In this document: one piece after another, positions 9,009 through 17,484 of the stretch
Layout: every line of letters begins with the position of its first letter
Numbering within the stretch: the first letter of the stretch is position 1
Assembly (NCBI RefSeq): GCF_001238275.1
Contig: NZ_LGTB01000013.1
Span: 62,001-126,000 of the forward strand
Source: Bradyrhizobium viridifuturi
GTDB taxonomy: Bacteria > Pseudomonadota > Alphaproteobacteria > Rhizobiales > Xanthobacteraceae
Direction of reading: 5' to 3'
Length of the DNA: 64,000 bases
The notes under the pieces: generated by a model
The model's database searches: none
Seen by the model: the letters and a program-made list of their open reading frames with translations, nothing else
What the model was told of the DNA's origin: nothing
Made by a program: the position numbers and the translations under genes

Positions 9009-10169
9009 ATGATCAAACATCTGGCGGCAGCCTCGCTGCTGCTCACCACCGCCTGTCTTGTCGCCGGCCCGGCTCGCGCCGCCGATCCCGGGATCACGGA
9101 CACCGAGATCCTGATCGGCGACGTCGAGCCGCTGACCGGCCCACCGGCGTTGCTCGGCGTCGCGGCCTCGCTCGGCCACAAGATCGCGATCGCGGAGGCC
9201 AACGCCGCCGGCGGCATCAACGGCCGCAAGATCAAATATGTGCTGGAAGACGACGGCTACGTCACCGCGCGCACCATCCAGGGTGTCAAGAAGGTGATCG
9301 ACGTCGACAAGGTCTTCGCGATGATCGGCATCTCCGGTTCGGGCCAGTCGATCGCCGTTATGCCCGTGCTGGAGAAGTCGGGCATCCCGACCGTGATCGA
9401 CGTCGCGCCGGTCAAGCACCTCTGGGAGCCGCCGCGCAAGAACGTGTTCGTGGTCGGACAATCCTATGAGGAGGGCATCGTCCACCTCGTCAACTTCCTG
9501 GCCGACAAGAACCCGGGCAAGAAGTGGGGCCTGATCACCCAGGACGACGATTACGGCATCACGGTGCGCGACGGCTTCGATAGCGTGGTCAAGGCCAAGA
9601 AGCTGAACGTCGTCTACAGCGGCAATTACAAGAAAGGCCAGCAGGACTTCTCGTCCGACATGCTGCAGCTGAAGGACTCCGGCGCCGAGGTGTTCCTGGC
9701 CGGCGGCATCATCGCCGAGAACATCGCGATGATGAAGGAGATCGAGAAGCTCGGCATCAAGCCGGTGACCGGCATCTTCTGGCCCGGCCGGATCGAGCCG
9801 GTGCTGAAGCTGATGGGCCCGGCCGGCGACGGCATCTACGCGGTCGACTATGTCGAGCCGTTCGCCGGTGCCGCCGGCAGGGCGTTCCTGGAAAAAGCGA
9901 AGCCACTCGTATCGGAGGCCGAGTTCAAGGGCATCAACCGCTACACCATGACGGGCTACGCCGCCGCGAAGGTGCTGATCGCGGCGATCGAGCGCTGCGG
10001 CAAGCAGCCGACCTGGGCCTGCACCATCTCGGAGCTGGAGAAGACCAAGAATGTCGAGACCGGCGTGATGGCGCCGATCAGCTTCGGCCCTGGCGTCCGC
10101 TTCTCCAACCAGAAGCTGCAGATCATGCAGGCCGATACGGCCACGCTCAGCTTCAAGCCGGTGAACTAG
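9009..10169 (+). CDS. Periplasmic substrate-binding protein, Liv (type 1) family
   Basis: A 386-residue binding protein with a Sec signal peptide that would be cut near residues 24-25 (GPARA/ADPG). The mature N-terminus (GITDTEILIGDVEPLTGPPA) and the GINGRKIKYVLEDDGY segment are diagnostic of the LivJ/LivK-like family. A strong AGGAGGAG box precedes ATG 9009. It should deliver ligand to the adjacent LivHMFG importer. Homologues near acyl-CoA ligases often bind aromatic or other carboxylates instead of amino acids, which fits the surroundings but is inference. Confidence 0.93.
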   Translation: MIKHLAAASLLLTTACLVAGPARAADPGITDTEILIGDVEPLTGPPALLGVAASLGHKIAIAEANAAGGINGRKIKYVLEDDGYVTARTIQGVKKVIDVDKVFAMIGISGSGQSIAVMPVLEKSGIPTVIDVAPVKHLWEPPRKNVFVVGQSYEEGIVHLVNFLADKNPGKKWGLITQDDDYGITVRDGFDSVVKAKKLNVVYSGNYKKGQQDFSSDMLQLKDSGAEVFLAGGIIAENIAMMKEIEKLGIKPVTGIFWPGRIEPVLKLMGPAGDGIYAVDYVEPFAGAAGRAFLEKAKPLVSEAEFKGINRYTMTGYAAAKVLIAAIERCGKQPTWACTISELEKTKNVETGVMAPISFGPGVRFSNQKLQIMQADTATLSFKPVN

Positions 10170-10173
10170 ATCA

Positions 10174-10917
10174 ATGAAGGTCCTGATCGTCTTTGCCCAT
10201 CAGGAGGCGCAGTCATTCAACACCGCACTGCTGGCGCGGTCGGTGGCGGAGCTCACCGCGCTCGGGCATACGGTCAGGATCTCCGACCTCTACGCAATGG
10301 GCTTCAATCCGGTGGCGACCGCGGACGACTTCGGCGAGCGACGGTTTCCCGACCGCCTGCAATATGACCGCGAGCAGAAGTACAATCTGCAACAGGGAAC
10401 ACTCAGCGGCGACATCGCCGCCGAGATCGAGAAGCTATTGTGGTGCGACGTCCTGATCCTGCAATTTCCGCTGTGGTGGTTCTCCGTCCCCGCCATCATG
10501 AAGGGCTGGATCGACCGCGTCTTCGTCAATGGCGCGGTCTATGGCAGTGGCCGCCGCTACGACACCGGCGGCCTCGCCGGCCGCCGCGCCATGGTCGTGA
10601 CCTCGACCGCCGCCTATCCCGGCATGTGCGCGCCCGACGGGCTGGTCGGCGCGCTCGACGTGGTGTTATGGCCGATCCAGAACGGCATGCTGGCCTATGC
10701 CGGCTGCAAGGTACTGCCGCCTTTCGTGTCCTATTCGGTGAACTTCGTCGACGAGACGACGCGGCATCGCTATCTCGACGACTACGCCGAGCGGCTGCGG
10801 CAGCTCGAGACCACCGAGCCGCTGTTCTTCCATCCGCTGGCGGATTTCGGCGAGGACTGGCGGCTGAAGCCCGGGATCGCCGCGCAGGCGGTCGGCCAGG
10901 GTAAGCATACCAGTTGA
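10174..10917 (+). CDS. NAD(P)H:quinone oxidoreductase, flavodoxin fold
   Basis: A 247-residue member of the NQO1/KefF-type flavodoxin-like family. The N-terminus MKVLIVFAHQEAQSFN is the FMN/FAD phosphate-binding loop. FPLWWFSVPAIMKGWIDRVF is the characteristic flavin-contacting segment, near residues 95-114. It lies 4 bp after the binding-protein gene and closes the plus-strand operon. It may reduce quinones formed during aromatic or terpenoid breakdown, or recycle electrons for a partner enzyme; the sequence does not decide. Confidence 0.85.
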   Translation: MKVLIVFAHQEAQSFNTALLARSVAELTALGHTVRISDLYAMGFNPVATADDFGERRFPDRLQYDREQKYNLQQGTLSGDIAAEIEKLLWCDVLILQFPLWWFSVPAIMKGWIDRVFVNGAVYGSGRRYDTGGLAGRRAMVVTSTAAYPGMCAPDGLVGALDVVLWPIQNGMLAYAGCKVLPPFVSYSVNFVDETTRHRYLDDYAERLRQLETTEPLFFHPLADFGEDWRLKPGIAAQAVGQGKHTS

Positions 10918-11027
10918 TCGTTCCGTCGCGGTGCCACGTGCGACTTGAGTAACCGCCAAGCGCACCGCCCGGCGAACCCGCTTCACCCGTCCACAACTCA
11001 ACGCTGCACGTATTGCATACATTTATC

Positions 11028-11045
11028 AACGCGCGACGGCGCGTT
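11028..11045 (+). terminator. Hairpin after the plus-strand transport operon
   Basis: AACGCGC (11028-11034) and GCGCGTT (11039-11045) form a 7-bp stem with a GACG loop, followed by TGTTAACATTT. It lies between the quinone reductase gene and a small membrane-protein gene. The U-tract is imperfect, so termination is only probable. Confidence 0.4.
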
Positions 11046-11104
11046 TGTTAACATTTGGACGGCATTCCTTTTCCCGCATCGGGTCGGGGAAATTGGAGAG
11101 TTCG

Positions 11105-11317
11105 ATGAACGGCGATTGGATGTCGGTTTTGCTCTCGTGGTGGCCGTTCGTCATGCTTATCGGCGCGTGGATTCTGATCGTTCGCCTGAACCGCCAACGC
11201 ACAGCGTCCGGGCTCTCCGTCGTGGAGCTTTATGAGCAACAAATCGCCGAGACCCGGCGTACGAATGCCATCCTGGAGAAGATCGCGGACGCACTCCACA
11301 AGGGCTCCGCGAACTGA
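11105..11317 (+). CDS. Small single-pass membrane protein, function unknown
   Basis: A 70-residue protein starting at ATG 11105 behind a GGAGAG box. An upstream in-frame ATG at 11045 lacks a ribosome site. One hydrophobic segment (MSVLLSWWPFVMLIGAWILIV, about residues 6-26) is followed by a basic stretch (RLNRQR) and a predicted helical, charged tail (VVELYEQQIAETRRTNAILE). The membrane part resembles the N-terminal anchor of FtsH-like proteins, but no protease or AAA domain follows. It is convergent with the acyl-CoA dehydrogenase gene. No function is assigned. Confidence 0.6.
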   Translation: MNGDWMSVLLSWWPFVMLIGAWILIVRLNRQRTASGLSVVELYEQQIAETRRTNAILEKIADALHKGSAN

Positions 11318-11355
11318 ATATCCGAGTGGTGGAGGCCGCGGTCGCAACGCCCGGT

Positions 11356-12549
11356 TCACATCCGCTTGGCTACTTCTTCCAGCATCACCTCGGTGGCGCC
11401 GCCGCCGATCGTCAGCACCCGGGCGTCGCGCACCATGCGCTCGATCGCTGTGCCGCGCATGAAGCCTGAGCCGCCATGCAGCTGCAGGCAGCCATGCACG
11501 ACCTCGTGCAGTACCTCGGGCGACAACGCCTTGACCATCGACACCTCGCGGAGACATTCCTTCCCGGCCGCCGCGAGCTCGGCGGCCTGATAGGCCAGCG
11601 CCCGCGCGGCCGCCGCCTTCGCGGCGAGCTGGGCGAGCTTCATCCGCACGCCCTGCTGGTTCCAGAGCGGGCCGCCGAACGCCTGCCGCGTCTTCACATA
11701 ATTCGTCGTCAGCTCGATCGCCTTGGCCGATTCGCCGGCGCAGATGCCGCCGATGCAGATCCGCTCGTTCTGGAAGGTCTCCATGATGCCATAGAAGCCC
11801 TTGTTCTCCTCGCCAAGCAGATTCTCCGCCGGCACGCGGACGTCCTGGAAGCCGAGCTCGGCAGTGTCCGAGCAGAGCCAGCCATGCTTGTCGAGCTTGG
11901 TCGCCGTGATGCCCGGCGTGTTGCGTTCAACGATGAACAGCGAAATTCCGCGACTGCCCTTGGCATGCGGATCGGTGCGCGCGGCGACGATCAGGATATC
12001 GCCATAGACCGCGTTGGTGATGAACATTTTCGCGCCGTTGATCACCCAATGATCGCCGTCACGGCGCGCGCGGGTCTTGAGGCCTGCGACGTCGGAGCCG
12101 GCATCGGGCTCGGTCACCGCGATCGAGCAGACCGTCTCGCCGCGAATGATCGCCGGGAGATACTTCCGCTTCTGCTCAGGCGTGCCGCGCAAGGAGATGT
12201 GCACCGCAGACATGTCGGTGTGTACGAGGATCGACGAGGTGAAGCCGCCGAAGCTCGAACGGCCGAGCTCCTCGGCGAACACCATCGAGGCCAGCGGCCC
12301 CATGTCGGTGCCGCCATATTCGGTCGCGTGGCGCATGCCGAGGAAGCCGAGCGCGCCCATGCGGCGATAGATTTCGCGCGGGATCTTGCCGTCGCGCTCC
12401 CACGCATCGGCATGCGGCACCACCTCCTTCTCGACGAAGCGGCGGACCTGCTCGCGCAGCATGCGCAGTTCTTCGGGCGGGTTGGGCGGCTCCGGGAAAT
12501 GGAATTCGGTCTCAGCGAGCTGGCGCGAGTCCGACGTCATGACGTTCAT
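11356..12549 (-). CDS. Acyl-CoA dehydrogenase, IVD/LCAD-like active site
   Basis: A 397-residue FAD-dependent dehydrogenase that would introduce a 2,3 double bond into an acyl-CoA. The flavin-binding motifs AVTEPDAGSDVAGL and WVINGAKMFITNA are intact, and the C-terminal QLHGGSGFMRGTAIERMVRDAR matches the family. At the position of the medium-chain enzyme's catalytic Glu (the first E of TEYPVEK) this protein has Gly. A Glu is present in the helix-G motif FQNERI (Glu262), where isovaleryl- and long-chain-type enzymes keep their base. That points to branched or long substrates. Its start overlaps the hydrolase stop (ATGA). It is the last gene of the Rieske operon. Confidence 0.92.
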   Translation of the reverse strand: MNVMTSDSRQLAETEFHFPEPPNPPEELRMLREQVRRFVEKEVVPHADAWERDGKIPREIYRRMGALGFLGMRHATEYGGTDMGPLASMVFAEELGRSSFGGFTSSILVHTDMSAVHISLRGTPEQKRKYLPAIIRGETVCSIAVTEPDAGSDVAGLKTRARRDGDHWVINGAKMFITNAVYGDILIVAARTDPHAKGSRGISLFIVERNTPGITATKLDKHGWLCSDTAELGFQDVRVPAENLLGEENKGFYGIMETFQNERICIGGICAGESAKAIELTTNYVKTRQAFGGPLWNQQGVRMKLAQLAAKAAAARALAYQAAELAAAGKECLREVSMVKALSPEVLHEVVHGCLQLHGGSGFMRGTAIERMVRDARVLTIGGGATEVMLEEVAKRM

Positions 12550-13481
12550 TGTGGCGCCCTCTCTGGGGTAATGTGAAGATGGTTGCGCAAGAATTTTGCC
12601 AGCGATGCGATCGCCTCGCGCGCCTGCGCAATCTCCGGGAACATCTGGAAGACGTGGATCATGCCGTCCCAGACCTGGAGTTCGACGTCGACGCCGGCCG
12701 CCTTGGCGCGCGCAGCGAGTTCCACTGAATCGTCGCGGACGGTTTCGCGGTCGCCGACCTGCACCAACAGCGGCGGCAGGCCGGCGAGATCGGCATAGAG
12801 CGGCGAGGCCAATGGATCGCTGACATCGCCGTCCTTGCCGAGATAGTTCTTCGCCAGCGCCAGGATCATGGCACGCTGGTGGATCGGATCGGCCTCCGCC
12901 CTGCTCTCATAGCTGGCGCCGGTCGCGGCGAGATCGGTCCAGGGTGACATCAGCATGCCAGCGGCCGGGAGCGGCAGGCTGCGATCACGCGCGGCGAGCA
13001 TCGCAGCGAGCACGAGATTGCCACCGGCGGAGTCACCGGCGAAGGCGATATCCGCCGCATGCAATCCCTGATCGCGCAGATATCGATAGGCCGTCAACGC
13101 ATCATCCAGCGCTGCCGGAAAGCGGTGCTCCGGCGCAAGCCGATAATCGATCGCGAGCACGCGACAGCCGGATGCATCGGCGATCCGCGCGATCAGATCG
13201 CGATGCGAGGCGACCGAGCCGATGCGGAAGGCGCCGCCGTGAAAATAGAGGATCGCCTTGTCACGCGATGCGTTGGCGGGCACGATCCATTCGCCATCGA
13301 CGCCGCCGGCAGAGACCGGCCGGCACGTCACCGGCACCGAGCAGCCGGCAAAGGCAGCATCCCAATCGCTCCGCATCTGCGCCACGGTCGTTTCGCGGGT
13401 CCAGTTCCGATAGATTGCGCGCAGGCGCTCGATCGCACGTTCGACCGGATCGATTGCGATATCGTCGCCCGCGCTCGCCAT
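12546..13481 (-). CDS. Alpha/beta hydrolase, hormone-sensitive-lipase family
   Basis: A 311-residue hydrolase. YFHGGAF (near residues 79-85) is the oxyanion-hole HGG motif, GDSAGG carries the nucleophilic Ser, and the C-terminal IHVFQ supplies the catalytic His. An N-terminal cap region of about 70 residues precedes the core. It sits between the SDR and acyl-CoA dehydrogenase genes, 1 bp from the first and overlapping the second. It could open a lactone or hydrolyse an ester formed in the pathway (inference). There is no signal peptide, so it is cytoplasmic. Confidence 0.88.
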   Translation of the reverse strand: MASAGDDIAIDPVERAIERLRAIYRNWTRETTVAQMRSDWDAAFAGCSVPVTCRPVSAGGVDGEWIVPANASRDKAILYFHGGAFRIGSVASHRDLIARIADASGCRVLAIDYRLAPEHRFPAALDDALTAYRYLRDQGLHAADIAFAGDSAGGNLVLAAMLAARDRSLPLPAAGMLMSPWTDLAATGASYESRAEADPIHQRAMILALAKNYLGKDGDVSDPLASPLYADLAGLPPLLVQVGDRETVRDDSVELAARAKAAGVDVELQVWDGMIHVFQMFPEIAQAREAIASLAKFLRNHLHITPERAPQ

Positions 13482-13482
13482 C

Positions 13483-14232
13483 TCAGCCGCCGATGCCCAT
13501 GCCGCCGGACACGCCGAGCGTCTCGCCGGTGATATAGGCCGCCTGGTCGGAAGCCAGGAACAGCGCAGCGGCCGCGACCTCCTCCGGCTCGCCGAGGCGG
13601 CCGAGCAGCGTCGCGCCGGTCATCGCCTGCAGGATCTTGTCGCCGCCCTTGGCGACCGCCTGCTCGAGCATCGGCGTGCGGATCGGCCCCGGCGCGATCG
13701 CGTTGGCGGTGATGCGAAACCGCGCATTCTCCCGCGCGATGCTCCGGGTGAAGGAGATCACGCCGCCCTTGGCTGCGGAATAAACCGCGCCGCCCTTGGA
13801 GCCGAGCCGCGCCGCTTCCGATGTGACGTTGATGATGCGACCGAAACGCGCCGCCTGCATTGCCGGCAGGGCGGCATGCGTGCAAGCCAACACCGAGATG
13901 AGGTTGACCGCGATCAGCCGGGCCCAATCCTCCGCACTGGTGTCGGTGAAGAAGGCGTGCTGATCGATGCCGGCATTGTTGACGACGATGTCGAACGGGC
14001 CGTCCTGCGTCATCACGGCCTGTACCGCCCTGGCGTCGCTGACGTCGAGCCCCGCGACCCCGGCATCGATCTCGCGCGCAAGTTCAGAGGCCGCGGCGAC
14101 ATCGAGATCGGCGACCACGACCCTGGCGCCGGCGCCGACAAAGCTGCGCGCGATCGCAGCACCAATGCCGCGCGCGCCGCCGGAGACGAAGGCACGGCGT
14201 CCGTCGAGGCGTCCGAATGGCAAGGTCGCCAC
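13483..14232 (-). CDS. Short-chain dehydrogenase/reductase
   Basis: A 249-residue classical SDR starting at GTG 14232. The cofactor loop is SGGARGIGAAIA (the TGxxxGIG variant), NNAGI is present, and the active site is Ser in NVTSEAAR plus YSAAK (Tyr-x3-Lys). An acidic residue after strand 2 (VVADLD) suggests a preference for NAD(H). It ends 1 bp before the hydrolase gene and starts next to the enoyl-CoA hydratase stop. A likely job is oxidation of a 3-hydroxyacyl-CoA or of a dihydrodiol made by the Rieske oxygenase (inference). Confidence 0.9.
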   Translation of the reverse strand: MATLPFGRLDGRRAFVSGGARGIGAAIARSFVGAGARVVVADLDVAAASELAREIDAGVAGLDVSDARAVQAVMTQDGPFDIVVNNAGIDQHAFFTDTSAEDWARLIAVNLISVLACTHAALPAMQAARFGRIINVTSEAARLGSKGGAVYSAAKGGVISFTRSIARENARFRITANAIAPGPIRTPMLEQAVAKGGDKILQAMTGATLLGRLGEPEEVAAAALFLASDQAAYITGETLGVSGGMGIGG

Positions 14233-14233
14233 C

Positions 14234-15028
14234 TCAGCGCCCCGTGAACACTGGTTTGCGCCGCTCGATCACGGCGGCGAGCCCTTCGCGAGCATCGGCC
14301 ATGCCCGAGAGCTCGGCAACGGTGCGGGCCTCTTCCGACAGGCACTGCTCGATGCTGGTGCCGGTGCCGGCCCAGACCAGCCGCTTGGTCGCCGCCAACG
14401 CTTTCGGCGCACCGTCAGCAAGCTCGCGCGCCAGCGCGAGCGATGCATCGGCGAGCTCGGCGTCGGGCACGACCTTGGTGACGATGCCCATCTGCAAGGC
14501 TTCGGCTGCCGGGATCACCGGATTGGTCAGCAGGATCGACATCGCCCGCCGCAACCCGACCAGCCGCGACAACGTGACCGAGACGCCGGCATCTGGCGCC
14601 ATCGCCACCCGCGTCGCACCCGCAAGGAATTTGGCGGACTCTCCCGCAATCACTATGTCGGAGGCGCATACCAGGCCGAAGCCGCCGCCGCCCGCGGCAA
14701 AGCCCTGCACCGATGCGATCACCGGCGCTTGGAGCCGCAGCAATCCGGTCACCGCATTCTGCAGATAGGCGGTGGCTTGCCGGATATAGTCCGGCAGCTT
14801 CTCGCCCTTGGAGGCAAAGGCGCGGACATCGCCGCCGGCGCAGAAATTGGCGCCCTCGCCGGTCAGCAGCACCACGCGCAAATCCGGATGGCCGTGGCAC
14901 AGCATGATGGCTTCGCACAGCGCGCTCAGGAGCTCGGCGCTCATGCCGTTGGCGGCATCGGGCCGGTTGAGCCGCAGCCGCGCGATGCCGTCGGTGATGT
15001 CGAGCAGGACGGGGCCCTTGTCGATCAT
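14234..15028 (-). CDS. Enoyl-CoA hydratase/isomerase family protein
   Basis: A 264-residue crotonase-fold protein. ATG 15028 is chosen because MIDKGPVLLDITDGIARLRLNRP is the usual crotonase N-terminus. The oxyanion-hole segments are GANFCAGGDV and AAGGGGFGLVCASDI. The PDAG motif replaces the GGGGT-like region of classic hydratases, as in PaaG-type isomerases. It should hydrate or isomerise an enoyl-CoA made by the acyl-CoA dehydrogenase of the same operon. Confidence 0.9.
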   Translation of the reverse strand: MIDKGPVLLDITDGIARLRLNRPDAANGMSAELLSALCEAIMLCHGHPDLRVVLLTGEGANFCAGGDVRAFASKGEKLPDYIRQATAYLQNAVTGLLRLQAPVIASVQGFAAGGGGFGLVCASDIVIAGESAKFLAGATRVAMAPDAGVSVTLSRLVGLRRAMSILLTNPVIPAAEALQMGIVTKVVPDAELADASLALARELADGAPKALAATKRLVWAGTGTSIEQCLSEEARTVAELSGMADAREGLAAVIERRKPVFTGR

Positions 15029-15041
15029 GGCGAGACCTTCC

Positions 15042-15539
15042 CTAGACCAGAAACGAGAGCGTGTAGATCGCCTTGTCATTGTTGACGAGAATGACCTTCT
15101 TGTGGGCCATCCGCAATTCACCATCGACATGACGCAGCCGGTATTCGTTGCGCGCCGCCCACAACGTATCGTCGCGCAGGCTCGACTCGAAAATCAGGCT
15201 GTTGCTGGCGACCGCGATGTCGCCATTATCAGGCTGCTCGTCCATCAATTCGATGTTGGAGATCAGTCGGCGCAAATTCGACTGCGGCGTCTGGGTGAAA
15301 TGCTTGCCGGTCATCAGCTGCCGGACGCGTAGCGCGATCCGCGAGCGGTTGTCGTAGATGATCGACATCTGCCGCTCCGGGTCGATGTCGGCGCCGTTGG
15401 CCGGCACCCAGTAGACGCCGTCGTCGGTCCAGAGCTTTTCCCAGGCCTCGTATTGATGCTCGTCCTGAAGCCGCGCCTCGCGATAGAGGAAGGCGGTGAT
15501 GGCGCTCATCAACGTGGCGCTGCTTTCGCGCGACAGCAT
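15042..15539 (-). CDS. Aromatic-ring-hydroxylating dioxygenase, beta subunit
   Basis: A 165-residue NTF2-like (SnoaL-fold) small subunit. Typical features are AFLYREARLQDEHQYEAW near the N-terminus and a conserved Trp-Thr-Asp-Asp-Gly stretch (LWTDDGVYWVPA). ATG 15539 overlaps the alpha-subunit stop as TGATG, so the two are coupled and probably made in equal amounts. Beta subunits have no metal site and stabilise the alpha3beta3 complex. Confidence 0.9.
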   Translation of the reverse strand: MLSRESSATLMSAITAFLYREARLQDEHQYEAWEKLWTDDGVYWVPANGADIDPERQMSIIYDNRSRIALRVRQLMTGKHFTQTPQSNLRRLISNIELMDEQPDNGDIAVASNSLIFESSLRDDTLWAARNEYRLRHVDGELRMAHKKVILVNNDKAIYTLSFLV

Positions 15540-16798
15540 CAAACCGGCTCCATCAGCTTGCGATAATGGGTCCAGATGCCGCGCGACGGCACCTCGTCGG
15601 TGACGTGCCCGACGGTGAAGCCGAGTTCGTCCCGCCGCTCGCGCTTCTCGCCGCGACCGAGGAAGATCCATTCCGGATTGCGCGCCAGCACGCCGCGATG
15701 GCAGCGCTCATACATCTCGGAATCATCCGCGAGCAGGAAACCGGCCGGGCCGACCGAGCCCATGGTCTGCTGGCGCAGCCTCCGGTTCAGATCGGGCGCG
15801 CCCTTGAATTGCAGTGCGGTGACGTGCTGCACGCTGTCGTCGACGCCGAGCGGCTGGATCACGAACATCTGGATCTCGGCGATGAACAGGTTCGGGAAGA
15901 TCATCACATGCGGCGTGCCGTCGATCATGATCTCGCGCGCCGCGGTGTCGCCATACGCCATCTTCATCCGTGCCGTATAGTCCGGCAGCCGTTCTTCGCT
16001 TGTCCCGAACCAGCTCATCGGCGCATCGCGCTTGCGGAACTCGGGCCGCAGGTCGATCTCGGTATGGCCGTTGCCGTAATCGCGGGTCAGCGCGGTCGAG
16101 GCGCCACCATAGAGCTTGCCGATCATGCTGTCGGCGACACCGAAGATCGAGGTGTGCACGAAGGCGGGATGATAACCGTCGCACTCGTTCTCCAGGATGA
16201 ACTTCCAGTTCGCCTTGACGCGGTGCTTGAGGAAGCCCGCCGTGATCTCGACCTCGCCCTCCGGCGAGGTGCGCACCAGTCGATCGATGGTCTCCGCGGC
16301 ACCGCCGAGATGCTCCTTCAGCGTCGGACCATCGGCCGCGAACGAGCCAAACACGAAGCCGCGGTAGGACTCGACGCGCGTCACCCGCCCGAGCGCGAGC
16401 TGCGCCTTGTCCTGCCCCTCGTAGCCGTCAGGGAAGGCATAGCCGACCAGCCGGCCATCATTGGCAAAGGTCCAGGAATGGAACGGGCAGGTGAACGAAC
16501 GCGCATTGCCGCGCTCAAAGGAGCAGACCTGGTTGCCGCGGTGCGAGCAGCGGTTGAGCAGCAGATTGACCTTGCCCTGCTCGTCGCGCGTCATGATCAC
16601 GGATTGCGGGCCGATCGACTTGACCACGTAGTCGTTGGCGTTCGGCACCTCGCTCTCGTGGCCGACATAGACCCAGGTGCGGTACCAGATGTGCTTGAGC
16701 TCGGCCTCGAAGATCTCGGGATCGGTGTAGAGCGATCCGTGCACCCGGTCGGGCCGGATCAGCCGCTCCCATGGCGAGACGCCGGTCATCATGTTCAT
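15539..16798 (-). CDS. Rieske non-heme iron oxygenase, alpha subunit
   Basis: A 419-residue catalytic subunit. ATG 16798 has a GAGGGAGACGG leader; longer upstream frames lack conserved sequence. The Rieske [2Fe-2S] ligands are C84-x-H86 and C104-x2-H107 (CSHRGNQ and CPFHSW). The mononuclear iron ligands are in ENECDGYHPAFVH, with D207, H210 and H215. It would hydroxylate or dihydroxylate a ring. No ferredoxin or reductase gene is present in the window, so electron donors must come from elsewhere. It is the first gene of a six-gene operon headed by operator copy 2. Confidence 0.93.
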   Translation of the reverse strand: MNMMTGVSPWERLIRPDRVHGSLYTDPEIFEAELKHIWYRTWVYVGHESEVPNANDYVVKSIGPQSVIMTRDEQGKVNLLLNRCSHRGNQVCSFERGNARSFTCPFHSWTFANDGRLVGYAFPDGYEGQDKAQLALGRVTRVESYRGFVFGSFAADGPTLKEHLGGAAETIDRLVRTSPEGEVEITAGFLKHRVKANWKFILENECDGYHPAFVHTSIFGVADSMIGKLYGGASTALTRDYGNGHTEIDLRPEFRKRDAPMSWFGTSEERLPDYTARMKMAYGDTAAREIMIDGTPHVMIFPNLFIAEIQMFVIQPLGVDDSVQHVTALQFKGAPDLNRRLRQQTMGSVGPAGFLLADDSEMYERCHRGVLARNPEWIFLGRGEKRERRDELGFTVGHVTDEVPSRGIWTHYRKLMEPV

Positions 16799-16853
16799 CA
16801 CTCCGTCTCCCTCGCCCGCCACCTGCCTGCGGATGTCCTGCCGGTCGCCAATA

Positions 16854-16876
16854 ATAATCCGAACGACCGTTCGATC
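16854..16876 (-). promoter_or_regulatory. Promoter with operator-like motif, copy 2 (Rieske operon)
   Basis: The plus-strand reading is ATAATCCGAACGACCGTTCG (from 16854), with arms CGAAC and GTTCG around GACC. On the minus strand a -35-like TTGATC (16876-16871) and a -10-like TATTAT are separated by 16 nt, and the motif fills that spacer. A repressor bound there would block RNA polymerase. The ATG of the Rieske gene is about 55 bp downstream. Confidence 0.7.
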
Positions 16877-16980
16877 AATGAAATAACACGCGTGCGGCGG
16901 ACCGGCAAGCTTCTTGTGATCTCCGCTGCTGTTCCGGAGCAACGCGCAAAGATGCAATTCCCGGTGGTCGCGGGCGCGCC

Positions 16981-17484
16981 TCAGCCCTGTGCCGCGCCAC
17001 CGTCACCGCCCGCGATCTGCTGCAACATCGATTTCGGCGTCGTCGCAAGCTCGATCTTGAGCTGGTCGCAGATCGCACGCCGCAGCAGGCGTTCGATCTC
17101 GTTCGCGGCAACGCGGTCCGCCGCACGCGCGCCCTCACCGCTGGCCCAGAGCAGGAGTTGCCCGAGCCGCCGGTCGCCGTCGTCGCGCAACGCCTCGATC
17201 GCGGCGGCATCAGAGTTGTCGCCATGAATGCGGGGCGTCGCGGGAATCTCCGGATGCGCCATGCCATTGGCCAATCGCCTGATCGCGGCGAAGGTGTCGT
17301 CTTGCAGGCTCACTTGCTCCAGCAGCGGCCCGGCCTTCCAGTCGGCGGCGAGCTTCAGCCCGTTCAGCGCGTAGATCGCGGAGAACACCTGACCGCGGAC
17401 GAAATCGTCGCCGCTGTTCGGCACGACATGGCTCTGCAAGGCATCGATGATGCCGTCGATCAACCGCTCGAAAGATGCACTCAT
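16981..17484 (-). CDS. DUF6285-like protein
   Basis: A 167-residue, mostly helical, soluble protein. It has no recognisable catalytic motif. The family regularly follows APH-like phosphotransferase genes in acyl-CoA catabolic loci, exactly as here, where the two genes overlap by 4 bp (ATGA). It may be an accessory subunit of the kinase. It has no signal peptide. Family naming rests on size and context, with moderate certainty. Confidence 0.7.
   Translation of the reverse strand: MSASFERLIDGIIDALQSHVVPNSGDDFVRGQVFSAIYALNGLKLAADWKAGPLLEQVSLQDDTFAAIRRLANGMAHPEIPATPRIHGDNSDAAAIEALRDDGDRRLGQLLLWASGEGARAADRVAANEIERLLRRAICDQLKIELATTPKSMLQQIAGGDGGAAQG

Noticed and set aside
15566..17227. 553-codon plus-strand frame opposite the Rieske alpha subunit and DUF6285 gene
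   Set aside because: It spans an operon boundary and a promoter, has no ribosome site and no recognisable domain.
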